Source: Phytopythium helicoides (taxonomy: Eukaryota > Oomycota > Peronosporomycetes > Pythiales > Pythiaceae). From it: a stretch of DNA of 64,000 nt. This document shows positions 38,026 to 48,406 of this stretch, one piece after another. The notes below the pieces were generated by a model. It saw only the letters and a list, made by a program, of their open reading frames with translations, was not told the origin of the DNA and did no database searches. The stretch is taken from positions 303,474 to 367,473 of the forward strand of contig JANFNE010000042.1 of NCBI GenBank assembly GCA_024867545.1, written 5' to 3'. The position numbers and the translations under genes are program-made. How positions within the stretch are numbered: the first letter of the stretch is position 1; each line of letters starts with the position of its first letter.

Positions 38026-39429
38026 TCAGCAGCACTCGACAAAGTCGGCGAGCTTGTGCGCGTTCGAGCACTCGAGCAGCAACGCGTGCGCAAACTCCTC
38101 GAGCATGCGGCAGCGCTGGTGCAGGTAGCTCAGCTCGAGGCGGTTGAACCAGCGGCTCTCGGCCTCGATGGGCGCCCACATCTCGAGCGACTGGCGGTAC
38201 GCCGTCGAGCTGAGCCCGTTGACGAACCGCGCGATCTCCGAGAAGCGGCGCCACTTGCTCACGTACAGGCGGCTGTCCAGCTGCAGTTCAATGAGGTACT
38301 CGGCGTGGCGGTCGCCCGAGGACTTGGACTCGACGATGCGGAAGCTGCGGATCTGGATCTTGGCGGCGATGTGTCGGTGGGACGCCAGCGAGCGCAGCCA
38401 CTCGTGGCGGCTGTTCTGGTAGGGCGTGTCGTATCCGCTGCGCAGCGGCTGGAAGGTGCGGCAGACCTCGAATGTGGCCGAGAGCTGGCGGTTGAGCAGC
38501 AGCTGCGGCCCCGCGGCCGACGACAGCGACGACATGGAGGCCGAGCTCGAGGGGAAGGTGGGCAGCGAGCGGCGGTCCGAGAAGAGCATGCCGTCGTTCG
38601 CGTCGTCGTTGAGCTCGTCGAACTCGTCAAAGTCCTCGAACCAGCCGAATCCGTCGTCGCAGTCGCGCTCCTCGTCGGGCGTGAGGCAGGTCGCGTCGGA
38701 CGAGTGCGTGAGGCGGTCCTTCTCCATAGGTCGCAGCGCCACGTCAGCGGGCGTCGAGTAGACCTCGACGACGTCCGTGACCTCCTCCCTGCACACGGGG
38801 CACCTCGTGCTCTTCTGGATCCACCGCTTGATGCACTTGGCGTGCAGCAGGTGTCCGCATGCCGATAGCTGCGTGTCAACGTCGTCCATGAGGCACACGG
38901 GGCACGTGGCTCCGTCCAGGATGCCCACGCACTGCTTTCCTCGCATAATGTCTTCTGCCTTGGCTGCGATCGCCTGCTTCCTCAGCTCCGTCTCGGTGAG
39001 CTCCGCTGCTTCGCAAGCGTCCACCGCTCCATCCTCTCGCTCAAACGCCACGTCCTGCAGCGAAGCCGTGGCCAGCGCGTCACACAGGCGGTGCTCGGAC
39101 GCGCTCGAGAGCATCAGCGGGCGGTCGCTGAGGCTCTTGCGCAGGTTCTGACGCCGCACGCCGCTCCTGCGCTTGGCCCTCGCGCCGCTGGACGCGCTCG
39201 ACACCTGCGAATCCGACAGCTTGGCCGTCGTCTCGAGCGACGCCGAGTGGCCACGCGGGCGCCATAGCCAGCCCTGGCCCACGGTCTGGTACTGCTCCGG
39301 CACGTCGGCGGCGAGCATCTGCTTCAGGTCTCCAAGGCCCATGCGCTGTGCTCGAGCTCTGGGCGGCGAGTTCCCGACTGAGCTGCTCGCAGGCGCATCG
39401 AGCCGGCCGCCCGGCGGCGCGCGACCCAT
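38026..39429 (-). CDS. RING-H2 and PX domain protein, probable E3 ubiquitin ligase
   Basis: The single-exon frame encodes 467 residues. A RING-H2 finger (C3H2C3) lies at about 176-213 with ligands C176, C179, C191, H193, H196, C199, C210 and C213 (CPVCLMDD, ACGHLLHAKC, RCPVC). A PX (phox homology) fold occupies about 350-465, with IAAKIQIRSFRIVESK, YLIELQLDSRLYVSKWRRF and SYLHQRCRMLEEF. The KWRRFSE segment matches the phosphoinositide-contacting strand. The N-terminus is Ser/Arg-rich and the middle is acidic (EDFDEFDELNDD). RING-H2 proteins generally recruit E2 enzymes, and PX domains generally bind PI3P on endosomes, so ubiquitin ligation at endosomal membranes is the likely role. It lies in the spacer of the inverted repeat. 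Confidence 0.88.
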   Translation of the reverse strand: MGRAPPGGRLDAPASSSVGNSPPRARAQRMGLGDLKQMLAADVPEQYQTVGQGWLWRPRGHSASLETTAKLSDSQVSSASSGARAKRRSGVRRQNLRKSLSDRPLMLSSASEHRLCDALATASLQDVAFEREDGAVDACEAAELTETELRKQAIAAKAEDIMRGKQCVGILDGATCPVCLMDDVDTQLSACGHLLHAKCIKRWIQKSTRCPVCREEVTDVVEVYSTPADVALRPMEKDRLTHSSDATCLTPDEERDCDDGFGWFEDFDEFDELNDDANDGMLFSDRRSLPTFPSSSASMSSLSSAAGPQLLLNRQLSATFEVCRTFQPLRSGYDTPYQNSRHEWLRSLASHRHIAAKIQIRSFRIVESKSSGDRHAEYLIELQLDSRLYVSKWRRFSEIARFVNGLSSTAYRQSLEMWAPIEAESRWFNRLELSYLHQRCRMLEEFAHALLLECSNAHKLADFVECC

Positions 39430-41505
39430 CCTTCTCGTTGCCGTGCGGTAGTGTACGGCTTCCGTACCGTAGGTGTATAAGTACTGTAAATGTCGGCCCG
39501 GCTATGGGAAAGAGTGGACTGTGGGGTAGGGGAGGGGAGAGATGGGGACGGTTGCAGGATAAGAGGCGCGTCGTGAGGTTGTTTGTATGGAACTGGGAGG
39601 GGTTGCGGGTTGAGAGCCGAGGCAGACGAGGCGACTTGGCGACGGCGAGCAGTCACTATAGAGGGAGGTCGGGAAATATCATAATACAACCTCACTCAAT
39701 TCTTGTTGACGAGAAAATGGTGGTGGCGCGCTCCATGTGGATGGAGGTTTGCAGGCCAGCCGCTTTTCGCTATGCCCACGTTATGAGCCCCGCGACGTGC
39801 TTGCACTTGATTCATCGCTGCTGGCAATGGGTCTGTTGGCTCGTGGAGGAGAGCTGCGACACTGGAGAGCAATCCTGCAGGAAATGGCAGCCGTCGGGGG
39901 TGCTGCTGCGATGCAAGCGCAGCTTTTGCCGCGAAATTCACGAGCCGCGCTAGCAATCCAGGTGAAAACACGCTGGTTGGCGGCGCGTAGCTCACGCTGC
40001 CCCGCTTCAGGAGGAGGATCACCATATTGGGGATGCGAGCGCGCTTTGCGGCAGTCGCGCTGCTTGGCAACGCTTTACAAGTCTTGACAAAGACGCGTGA
40101 CCCCCGCATGCAGGAATATCGGGGCGGCCATGCACAGCAAGTGCAAATGCCGCACGTGCAAACATCATCACAACCGACTCCAGTTCGATCTCTAAATCAA
40201 GCCGAGGTTTGCTCGACAACAACAACAACAACCTCGCGGCTTCGGCCACTGCGTCGCGATGAGTGTAGACACGTGGATTATGCTATGCCTTCTTCATCTG
40301 CAAGCCACTCGTACCCGTGCCAAAAATCCAAAATTGCCGGCGGCGGCGTAAAACTGCATGGCGAAATACGAGGCCTGGGTGCTGCGCGACGACCCACGAC
40401 GCCACACCGATGCATGGTGCGATGCTTCACATGTTGCTGGAGAAGCGGCGACGCCGTGCGTGCGAGGGTGTCGCCATTGCATCGACTCGACCACCAACGA
40501 TACAGCGGCGTCGGCGATGCGATGCGACGCGCGCCACAGCCACAGCCACAGCCACCACCACCACCTGGACAAACCGGCTCAAGCAGCCACGCGCAGCGAC
40601 ATGACCAACGTCTTGTCAGCAATCTCCTCCGCCTCTACGTGCTCTCGAGGAGCTCCGACGCGCAGCATAGCGATGGCGAGTAGGCATTTCATGGCAATTG
40701 TCCACCAACGTGGTCATGAACGTGTTGTCGGCAGTAGCATTGCCGCAGATATGGCCAGCCCCAAGTTGAAGACGCTCTTTGACGCATTCTCCCGTCGGAG
40801 CCCGACCGAGGACAACGTGAAGCTCCAGGAGGCGCACGTATAGAGAGAGAGAGAAAGAGAGAGAGAGCAACATGCATCGGGAAGCTCCGCAATGCACGAC
40901 GCGACACACGACGACGGACGACGACGCATGCGCGAGGCTCGCCCGTCGCCAAGTAACCGCGCGCTTTGAACTGCAAGTCTCTGCACAAGAGCAAATCCCG
41001 ACCACCTCAGACGAGTCGCCGTTCCGCCCACGGTGTCGGAACGCTGCGCCAAATCAGCGCTGTGCTCGTGGTCAAAGCAACAACACGCCAATGGAGACAC
41101 GTCGGACGCCTCGTTTGCATGTTTGCACCTGCACTTGAACTCGTGAATTCTCCAAATCATGAACCTGCATCGCATCACTATCACAGGCTGTGCGATTGAG
41201 ATGAGGATTTTTTTTGGGCTTTTTTTTCATCATCATGTCAATCTCATGTGAGGCCGAGGCCGGCATGAGTTTGCGGGCAAAGCGCCCGTGGTCGCATGGC
41301 AAATCCCGACACTGCCAGCAACGCGACTTTCCAGCACGTTGCGTATCCGGTGGCATCATTTGAGGCCAGCCGATCGACGCCTTCAACGTGGCGTCTTAGT
41401 CTCGTGGTTGAAGCACGTCGGGCATCTGGCGACATGAGACCATACCGCACCATGCGAGCAGCTACACGAGCAGCATGACCACAAGAAACTTGTCAAACTG
41501 CGTGT
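39430..41505. other. Two-kilobase stretch without a recognisable gene
   Basis: The stretch holds CAA repeats near 40210-40230, a CAGCCA/CCACCA run near 40535-40565, a GA repeat at 40842-40868 and T-rich runs near 41210-41230. Frames of up to 218 codons exist on the plus strand but are rich in Arg, His and Thr and lack domain or splice evidence. Promoters of the RING-PX gene (minus strand) should be near 39430-39700. Confidence 0.45.
40842..40868 (+). repeat. GA dinucleotide microsatellite
   Basis: A run of AG/GA dinucleotides with one AAA interruption, lying outside any supported gene. Confidence 0.85.
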
Positions 41506-43503
41506 TCACATGAGCTGGCTGATGTACACGCCGCGGCAGCGCGAGTTCTCGAACGTCACGACGCGGAACGCCGGGTTAGCCTCGGCGATCTTGACCAGCC
41601 ACTCCTTGCAGGCGCCACACGGAGCCAGCGGGTTGCGGTCGGCTGGAGTCGACGACTCGCGCAGTAGCGACTCGACCGACGACTCGTCGACCGAGAACGT
41701 GCGCGGCCGCTTGGGCTTGCGCGGCGACGTGTAGTTGGTATTGCGCCGCTTGCTGCTTCTCCGCGGGGACTCGCTCTTCTCGGCCCCATCTTCTCCCGCG
41801 TGCCTCTCATCATTTGGGGCTTCCTCGCTTGTCGGGTTGTGCTTCTCGGCGCTAGCGGCAGTGCTTGAACCGCATCCATGGGTGCCATCGCACCCGGCTT
41901 CCTCCTCTACGCCTGGCGCGTCGCTGGCTGTGATTGAACTTTTGCTTGGCGAGTGCAGCGGGATTAGCGGGAGATCGACGACCAGCGAACTGTCCGGCTC
42001 ACCTCCGACCACCGCAGTTGCGCTCATCGAGGTAGAGGTAGAGACGGATGCACCGCCACCGAGGTTGAGCCCCAGCACGCCGATCATCTTGAGCGCGTGG
42101 CGCTGCAGAGTCGGGTCGCTCGCGAGCGCCGAGCCGATCGCATTCCGCTCGGCGCACAGCGAGCCCGTGGGCATCGACACTTCGCAGTTGACGCCACGGT
42201 GCACGACGATCGATTTGGCGCCTGTCCTCGCATCGGTCTTCTCCACGAGCAGCACGGCCAGCACTGGTTTGCGCGACTTTGCGCAGCCAGAAGCTGGCGA
42301 CTTCGCCCTCGCCCTCCGCCGCCAGGAACTGGTCCCTGAAGATGCGCATCTCCTTGACCAGCGTTTGCGTTAGCGCGTCGGCCTTGGCGACCGGCACACA
42401 TGGGGACGCCTCAATGTTCTCGAACGAGTGGAAGTCCACGTCCGCCATGCTCAGCTTGCGCTCGTGCCAGAAGGTCTTGAGCTGCCAGATGTGAAGGTAC
42501 GACGGCGTGTACATGCGCAGCGAGGCGTTGAGTGCGCTCAGGCGAGCCGGCGGGCCGTCTGCATACGCGATCGTCACGTGGAAGTGAGCCTTCCAGGCGT
42601 CTCCGCACTTGTCAACAATCTTCTCTCGGCGCGCCTCGAGTCGCGGCCGCAGCTCGCGCACCATGAACTGCACATTGTCGTCGAAGCGGAAGATGTTGGA
42701 GCCCGAGTGCACCTGCACGACCTCCATGCGCGGGTAGTACTGGCGCACGAACAGCGAGATGAGCTGCGCTGTGACCTCGGTCGAGTTGCCGTTGACCGCG
42801 TGCTGCGCGTTGCGCGGGATGCCTGCGCCGCTGATGAGGTACACGATCTGCTTGCTGCCCTGCGACTTGAACTCCTCTAGCACGTGCTCCCACTTGGGCA
42901 GCAGCACTGCCACAAGCGGAAGTAGACGGCCGTGATGGCCACGCGGTCCCAGTGGGTCTCAATCTGCTTCATGGTCTCGCTCTCGCCTTCATCACGCCAC
43001 ACAGCACCAATCAATCCGTGTTAGTCCACACCTGCATCCTCACAGGTCACTCAACAAGCAGCATCATCGCCCGAACCGCGCAGCTGGAACTGGTCGAGGT
43101 GCTCGATCTCGATCGGCGCGTCCTGCAGGTTGAAGCCGATGGGGCACTCGGTGTCGTTGCAGCGCACCTTCCACCTCGCTCGGCGGTGTCCGTCTGGCTG
43201 GTCGCTCGAGATATCCAGCAGGCTCGGCTGCAGCCCTGCCTGGCGCACAGCACGGAGCTCCGGGCTGCTGCCTGCCTGCGTCTTCTCCACCTGCGTCATT
43301 GGCGCGGCCGCGTGCGTGGCCTCATCAGCCTCGTGCAGCGCCTGCATTTTCGCCATGATCTGCTGGCTGATGGGCTGGAAGAGGCTGAACTTGGGCCTGG
43401 CGAGCACGCGGGAAGGCGCATGGGCGGCTGGCGGCTGCGGGTGGAGCCACGAGAGCTCCACGACGAGGTCCGAGTGCGAGATGTTGTGCACCAGGAACTC
43501 CAT
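41506..43503 (-). CDS. Cytidine-deaminase-like protein with frame breaks
   Basis: Three consecutive frames belong together. The first starts MEFLVHNISH at 43503 and ends with DQFQLRG near 43075. After a probable intron (CTAAC branch-like site, acceptor near 42987), MKQIETHWDRVAITAVYF is followed by VAVLLPKWEHVL and about 215 more residues without a known fold. The last frame (42275-41506) is a zinc-dependent deaminase with GSLCAERNAIG (C-A-E) and APCGACKEW (P-C-x2-C). Some 130 residues of basic, NLS-like insert separate the two zinc motifs. Frames shift at about 42911-42917 and at 42268-42284. The second break lies in a TTTGCGC direct repeat, where deleting 10 bases or one base restores the frame. 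Neither can be a normal intron. Either the gene is decaying or the assembly has indels. The substrate could be a nucleoside or other base-containing molecule; the family alone does not decide. Confidence 0.68.
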
Positions 43504-44049
43504 TGCGCGACTGCTGATGGGGGACCAAATGAGCTCTTCGCATTCAAAAATGCAAAGTGGCGTCGAGTTGTGTGTTGTAGATTTGTGATTTTTACGAAAT
43601 GTATACAAAGCGCGAGTGGGAGGGAGGCGAAGTGGCGATTTGGGAGAAAGGAGGATTTGGACGGATGGCCAATCAGGGAGCGACCGAGATTCACAAGATA
43701 CTTTTCGACGACGCACACGTCACCTCGATGGCACCTGCGGACATTGCGTGCTGCTGGAGGAAGCAGATCGCTTCATGCGATGGCTTTGTGATCGAGCTGC
43801 CCTACAAGCGAAGGTGTTGCAAAAATTGCTAGTCAAAGTCTGAAATTGTGGTAGCAAGGTCGAAGAGACAAGAGGTAGGAACAAACCGTGTTCCCACCAT
43901 CACATCAACCATCACAACAACGCGCAACCTCGACCTCGGTGGTCTTTGCTACGCGCGAGACACCTCGGGGTGCGAGTCTGCTTGGCGAGCTGACCACGGA
44001 GCCTTTTTCTTGTTGGCCACTTTGGTGACGGCGGCTTCGCATGCTCATG
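43504..44049. other. Upstream region of the deaminase-like gene
   Basis: No gene is recognised. The segment includes the 5' flank of the deaminase-like gene and reaches the edge of the inverted repeat. Short open frames here have no recognisable features. Confidence 0.4.
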
Positions 44050-46195
44050 ATGCGAAGGGAAAGTGCCTCCAGTCGCGAGTCAGTGTCCGCGGTCACCTCA
44101 TCGATCACCCATGCGTATCTGCTCCATTTCGTCGATCTTGGGATCGATGGTTAATTTACCGGTCGACATCCATCATCGTGTCGACAGTCGAGCTACTGTA
44201 GCGCCATCACCTTGCTCGCCTCTCATCCCGCTGGCGCGAGCGGTCTGACGAATATTCGGCCGTACTGCGATGGGCATCAATCATATCATGGCTCCAGTCA
44301 CCCAGGTGCGTGGCTGCGTGCGGAATTTTCTGCTTGGCGGCCGTCTTTGCCGCGGTGTCCATGAGCAGCAGCAGAATTCCCCGACAGAGACACGAAGCCT
44401 CGCGAGCGTTGCATGATGCGTCGTATCATCAGCCACCACCAAGGCTAGGATGATGAACGTCGCGACATGAGCTTGAGCGAATGCCACGCATGCCGCATCG
44501 AAAGCGTTAAACGCTGAACAGCATGAGAGCCGAGCTGGCTATTGCCATGGAGGCGGTGCAGCCCAGCGCCATGGAGTGCCGAGTCGTGACGCGCTGCCGT
44601 GGCCGAGCGGCCATGTGATGCGCGTCGGATGGCTCTGCATAGCAGCGCCGAGCGTTCGTTCTTGTAAAGAGACGACGTCGAGGCGGAGCTGGGCACCGTG
44701 GGATGTCGGAGCGCAATGCGCGACAAGAGTTGGCGTCGACGACGGACGGACAGACGCAACGTGACCGCTGCAACTCTGAAGCGCAACGTCGAAGGTTCAA
44801 GCGAACAATCAAGTAGCGCTCGCTGGTCGTCGACAATGGCGCAGTGAGCGTTGCGTAATGCGCAGCAACTGCAATCACCGACGATCGGCACAGGTGGACG
44901 GTCTCCTGAGTCGATCCGGTCTCTGCAATACATTCAATGCACCACGTCAGCACTTCCAATCTCAACCCACAATCCGCAAGGCCACGGTCGAGCCTCGAGG
45001 CAAGGCGATCCATCGATCGATCGCTCCGATCAGGAACAACGCTGTGAACTCGAGTCGGTCGGGCTCCGTGCACATGGAGCCTTGTCATGTCGTGTCATTC
45101 ACGTGCATTCGAACTACTTGATCTGGAATCTACATCATCATCATTGCATCAGGAACCCCACATGCGCCACGAGGACGTGCGCTCGAGCTTCTTCTTGCCG
45201 TCCGCGCTCGCAACGCCAGACTCCTCGCCGAGATCAGCAGCGGCACCACTGCTGCTGCTACCAATGTGCAGCGAGGAATGCAGCAGCGACCAGCGCTCGC
45301 GCGCGCGCTGCTGGTGCTGAACCTTCTCGGCGCGCTCGACCTGCTCCTGTGCGAGCCGCAGCGCCGTGCTCAGCTCCTCGATCTTCGCCTCGTACGTCAG
45401 CAGCATGTGCTGCGACTGCGACACCCGCGCGCGCATCGCGAGCACGCTGCTCTCCAGCTTGCGCATCGTCGCCTCCTGCTGCGCGATCTCCTCATCCTTC
45501 TTCTCCACCATGAGCGTCAGCCGACTCACGTCCGACAACTTGACGGCGTCGAACATTTGCTGATGCACCAGCGACCCGCGACGCTCGTACTTGATGCGCA
45601 CTTCGCTGGTGTCGTTGTCCACAGACGATGTAGGCGACGGCGGTACATCTGAAGTGAGACCCGTGCCGTACCGTCCGGCGCCATTCGACCCGCTGTCCTC
45701 GTCCTGAAGTCGAGGGTTGCGCGACTCGAGCAGCGTCATGCGGAACTCGTCTTCGTCGTGCTCGACCTGATGGTTCGAGAACGGCATCGCGTCGCCACCC
45801 TTCTGAGCATGTCCGGCCTCCACATACGTCTGGATCGTCGTCTCGACGCTCTTCGCGCTCGACACAAACGCCTCCACGAGGAAACCGACGAAGATCGGCA
45901 GCAGCAGGTTGCTCATTGTGATGCGGTAGCTGAAGAAGAAGACGTAGGTCCAATCCGAACCCGTCATGGCATGGGCCGCATCCATCACCATGTCCCAACC
46001 CGCGAGATTCGCGACGCCGAACAGCGTCACAAGCGTTGCCTCGAACGTGTCCGCCTGGAACTCGTAGCGAAGCGCGTACCAGCTTGGAGACTCGGGTTGC
46101 TTGGACGGTGGGAACTCATGAAGAGCTTGTCCGTAGTTTCCCTGCGTGACGATGGCAAACGCGTACATGACGCTGAAGATGACGAGCAGTAGCTG
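44050..46195 (-). repeat. Large inverted repeat, right arm
   Basis: Reverse complement of 35675-37830, with a spacer of about 6.2 kb. It contains the last 349 codons of the intact two-pore-type channel gene plus about 1.1 kb downstream. Because the full gene is here, this arm is the likely source copy. Confidence 0.88.
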
Positions 46196-48406
46196 CATGA
46201 GGAGCGGCATTACCATCTTCATTGTGTACAGGATTTCGTGGAACGGCGGGAACAGGTTCAGCAGCTTGAGGAATCGCAGCGATCGGATTGCGAGCGCGAG
46301 GTCGTACAGCACGAGCGAGATGCTCGGAGGGTCATCCAGAGTTGTGAACACGTAGAAAACCCAGCCGACGATGACAATGCTGAGATCAAGCTTGCAGAAC
46401 GGACGAACGAAAAACTCGGACGACCCAAATGCAAACATCTTGACTGCAACCTCCAGGGTGAACAGAATCAGCAGGAAGAAACCAAGCAGGCGCCATGACT
46501 TGTTGACGGAAAATGCAAGCTCGATGTTGTTGACTTGCACGGCTTGCACGACCGACAAGCAGATCAACCCGCCCACAACCAGTTCTGCGAGCACGACGCG
46601 GTATTTCTTGAATAGAATGACCTCGTACAGAAGTGTGTTGCGGACCTGCGCTCGGAAGCGGCGGAATGCATGGCGCTGGCGGGCGTTGCAGAACCATCGC
46701 ATCAAACTGTTCGAAATCAACGAATGGCGCTCCACTTTGACGCTCAGCAGCGAACACAGCTGATAGAAATCACTCAAGTCCAAGAACCCGATGTGCTCAA
46801 TGTCAACCGTGTTGAACACGAGTGTTGCGTCCGTGTCAGTCCACTTCGGCTTGAGGTACTCGCAGACGGCAATCCACGTGTCCAACGAGATCTGGCGCTT
46901 ATGGATTGGGGCGACAAGATTGGTCGAGCTGGCTCCAAACGATGTCAGCTTGTCGGCGGTACCCGCAGCAAAATAGCGTGACGATCCACGTCTACTAGCA
47001 GCACTCAGCATCGGAGCAGGTCTTCGAGGCAATAGTGCAGGATCGTCAACACTCTCGATTTCGCCGCTGCCACCTCCAAATTCGACGTCCTGGGCAAGAA
47101 TGTCGAATGCAGCGTAAAGAGCAGCCTTGCGCTTCTGCAGACGCTTGTAAAGCATGCTCTCCGTGTGCTTCTTGTATGACTTGTACGACACGGCAATCGT
47201 CAACTTCAGTAGGAACATGTTCGTCAAAAGCACGAAGATGATGAAGAAGACTGCGCTCCAGTGCGTCATTGTGTAGTACGGATACATACTCTTGGCCATG
47301 TACGGCATGCAGTTGTGGATCAGCAGCATTGTGTACATTGACGACGAGACCGAATTGAAGTACGTCGCTGACGGATCCGTGCTTGTGTCCGAGAAGAGAA
47401 GATATCCAACGAGACCAAAGAAGGCGACGAAGCAGAAACTCAGCATCAAGACGATCAACACCTCGCGCAGAGCATGCAAACAACTGCTGAAGATGATTCG
47501 AATGTTGCGGCCACGCGTGATGAAGAAGAATGGACGCAACGCCCGTGAGAATCGGTACGGATTGATCACCGGGAAGAGCAGGTTGGTCGCCAAGTCCAAT
47601 ATGGTAATCGCAAGCAAGATCGTCCGCACCACTGCCCACGGTTGACGCGAGACGTACTTGCGCTGCGTCTCGACGGAACTCATGTACCAACGAATGAACA
47701 GATCGATGCCAAAGATGCAGAGACAGACGATGTCGACGAGCAGGTATTCGTTCTGGTTGCCCGCAGTCTCGAAGAACGCCAGCGTGCACATGATGGCGAC
47801 CACCAAAATATACATGACGCGGTACGATTCAGAGTGGAAGAGCTCATTGAGGAAAAGCGCAGTGCGGTCCAGTCGGTAGCCAATCTTGCGGCCGTGGACG
47901 CCGTCGCGGATGAACGCGGCCGCAATCAGGTACTTGTCCTCTTCAAGGGAAGACCCGTACTCTGCCGCGCCAACGATCGGGTCTTCGCTGCTGGCACTTT
48001 CATCTTCGTGGCCCTCCCCAATATGGAACAAATGCAGCGGGTTGTGGCTGTGATGGTGCTGGCTGGGCGTGGGTCCCTTGTCGGCGTCAGCTCCCTCTGG
48101 CTGCACGTCGAGGTGGTAGGTCGGGATGCCCGATCCGAGGCGGTGCTTCTGCTCCTGCTGCAGCTGCTGGCGGTGGCGCATGAACTCGTTCTGCACCTCG
48201 CTGGCCATGTGCTTGGCCGTGCTGTTGTCGTCGTTGATGTCCGTCAGGCGCTTCCACTTCTTCTGGTTGTCGAGCACCGACGAGTCGAGCCCCACGCGCA
48301 CGCGGCCGGCCACGCGCGGCGTGGACCCAGTCACAGACGGCGCCTCATCCGCCGACGACGCCGCGGAGCCCGCCTGCATGAGCGGCGTGCGCTCGGCGTC
48401 GCTCAT
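45149..48406 (-). CDS. Two-pore-type (two-domain) voltage-gated cation channel
   Basis: The intron-free frame encodes 1085 residues. Two six-helix domains lie at about 192-410 and 603-850, the TPC layout. Between them an EF-like loop (DIEHIGFLDLSDF, 535-547) recalls plant TPC1. Domain I S4-like segment RFSRALRPFFFITRGRNIR (285-303) and domain II LAIRSLRFLKLLN (705-717) carry voltage-sensing-type positives. Pore loop I (LLIHNCMPYMAKSMYPYY, 361-378) and pore loop II (GVANLAGWDMVMDA, 797-810) align with TPC filters, but the NN of typical filters is altered to HN and AN. The C-terminus is a Glu/Lys-rich coiled coil (about 955-1045) and the N-terminus is His/Asp-rich. TPC channels conduct Na+ or Ca2+ in endolysosomal or vacuolar membranes. 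The 3' third of this gene has two partial copies at 29539-30402 and 35675-36721. Confidence 0.85.
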   Translation of the reverse strand: MSDAERTPLMQAGSAASSADEAPSVTGSTPRVAGRVRVGLDSSVLDNQKKWKRLTDINDDNSTAKHMASEVQNEFMRHRQQLQQEQKHRLGSGIPTYHLDVQPEGADADKGPTPSQHHHSHNPLHLFHIGEGHEDESASSEDPIVGAAEYGSSLEEDKYLIAAAFIRDGVHGRKIGYRLDRTALFLNELFHSESYRVMYILVVAIMCTLAFFETAGNQNEYLLVDIVCLCIFGIDLFIRWYMSSVETQRKYVSRQPWAVVRTILLAITILDLATNLLFPVINPYRFSRALRPFFFITRGRNIRIIFSSCLHALREVLIVLMLSFCFVAFFGLVGYLLFSDTSTDPSATYFNSVSSSMYTMLLIHNCMPYMAKSMYPYYTMTHWSAVFFIIFVLLTNMFLLKLTIAVSYKSYKKHTESMLYKRLQKRKAALYAAFDILAQDVEFGGGSGEIESVDDPALLPRRPAPMLSAASRRGSSRYFAAGTADKLTSFGASSTNLVAPIHKRQISLDTWIAVCEYLKPKWTDTDATLVFNTVDIEHIGFLDLSDFYQLCSLLSVKVERHSLISNSLMRWFCNARQRHAFRRFRAQVRNTLLYEVILFKKYRVVLAELVVGGLICLSVVQAVQVNNIELAFSVNKSWRLLGFFLLILFTLEVAVKMFAFGSSEFFVRPFCKLDLSIVIVGWVFYVFTTLDDPPSISLVLYDLALAIRSLRFLKLLNLFPPFHEILYTMKMVMPLLMQLLLVIFSVMYAFAIVTQGNYGQALHEFPPSKQPESPSWYALRYEFQADTFEATLVTLFGVANLAGWDMVMDAAHAMTGSDWTYVFFFSYRITMSNLLLPIFVGFLVEAFVSSAKSVETTIQTYVEAGHAQKGGDAMPFSNHQVEHDEDEFRMTLLESRNPRLQDEDSGSNGAGRYGTGLTSDVPPSPTSSVDNDTSEVRIKYERRGSLVHQQMFDAVKLSDVSRLTLMVEKKDEEIAQQEATMRKLESSVLAMRARVSQSQHMLLTYEAKIEELSTALRLAQEQVERAEKVQHQQRARERWSLLHSSLHIGSSSSGAAADLGEESGVASADGKKKLERTSSWRMWGS

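Noticed and set aside
38056..38868. 270-codon plus-strand frame opposite the RING-PX gene
   Set aside because: Rich in Val, Arg, Ala and Leu as expected of the antisense of a GC-rich gene; the minus strand carries the RING and PX motifs.
40358..40843. 161-codon plus-strand frame between RING-PX and the deaminase-like gene
   Set aside because: Contains His and Ser runs from simple repeats; no recognised domain, and no second copy or splice pattern to support it.
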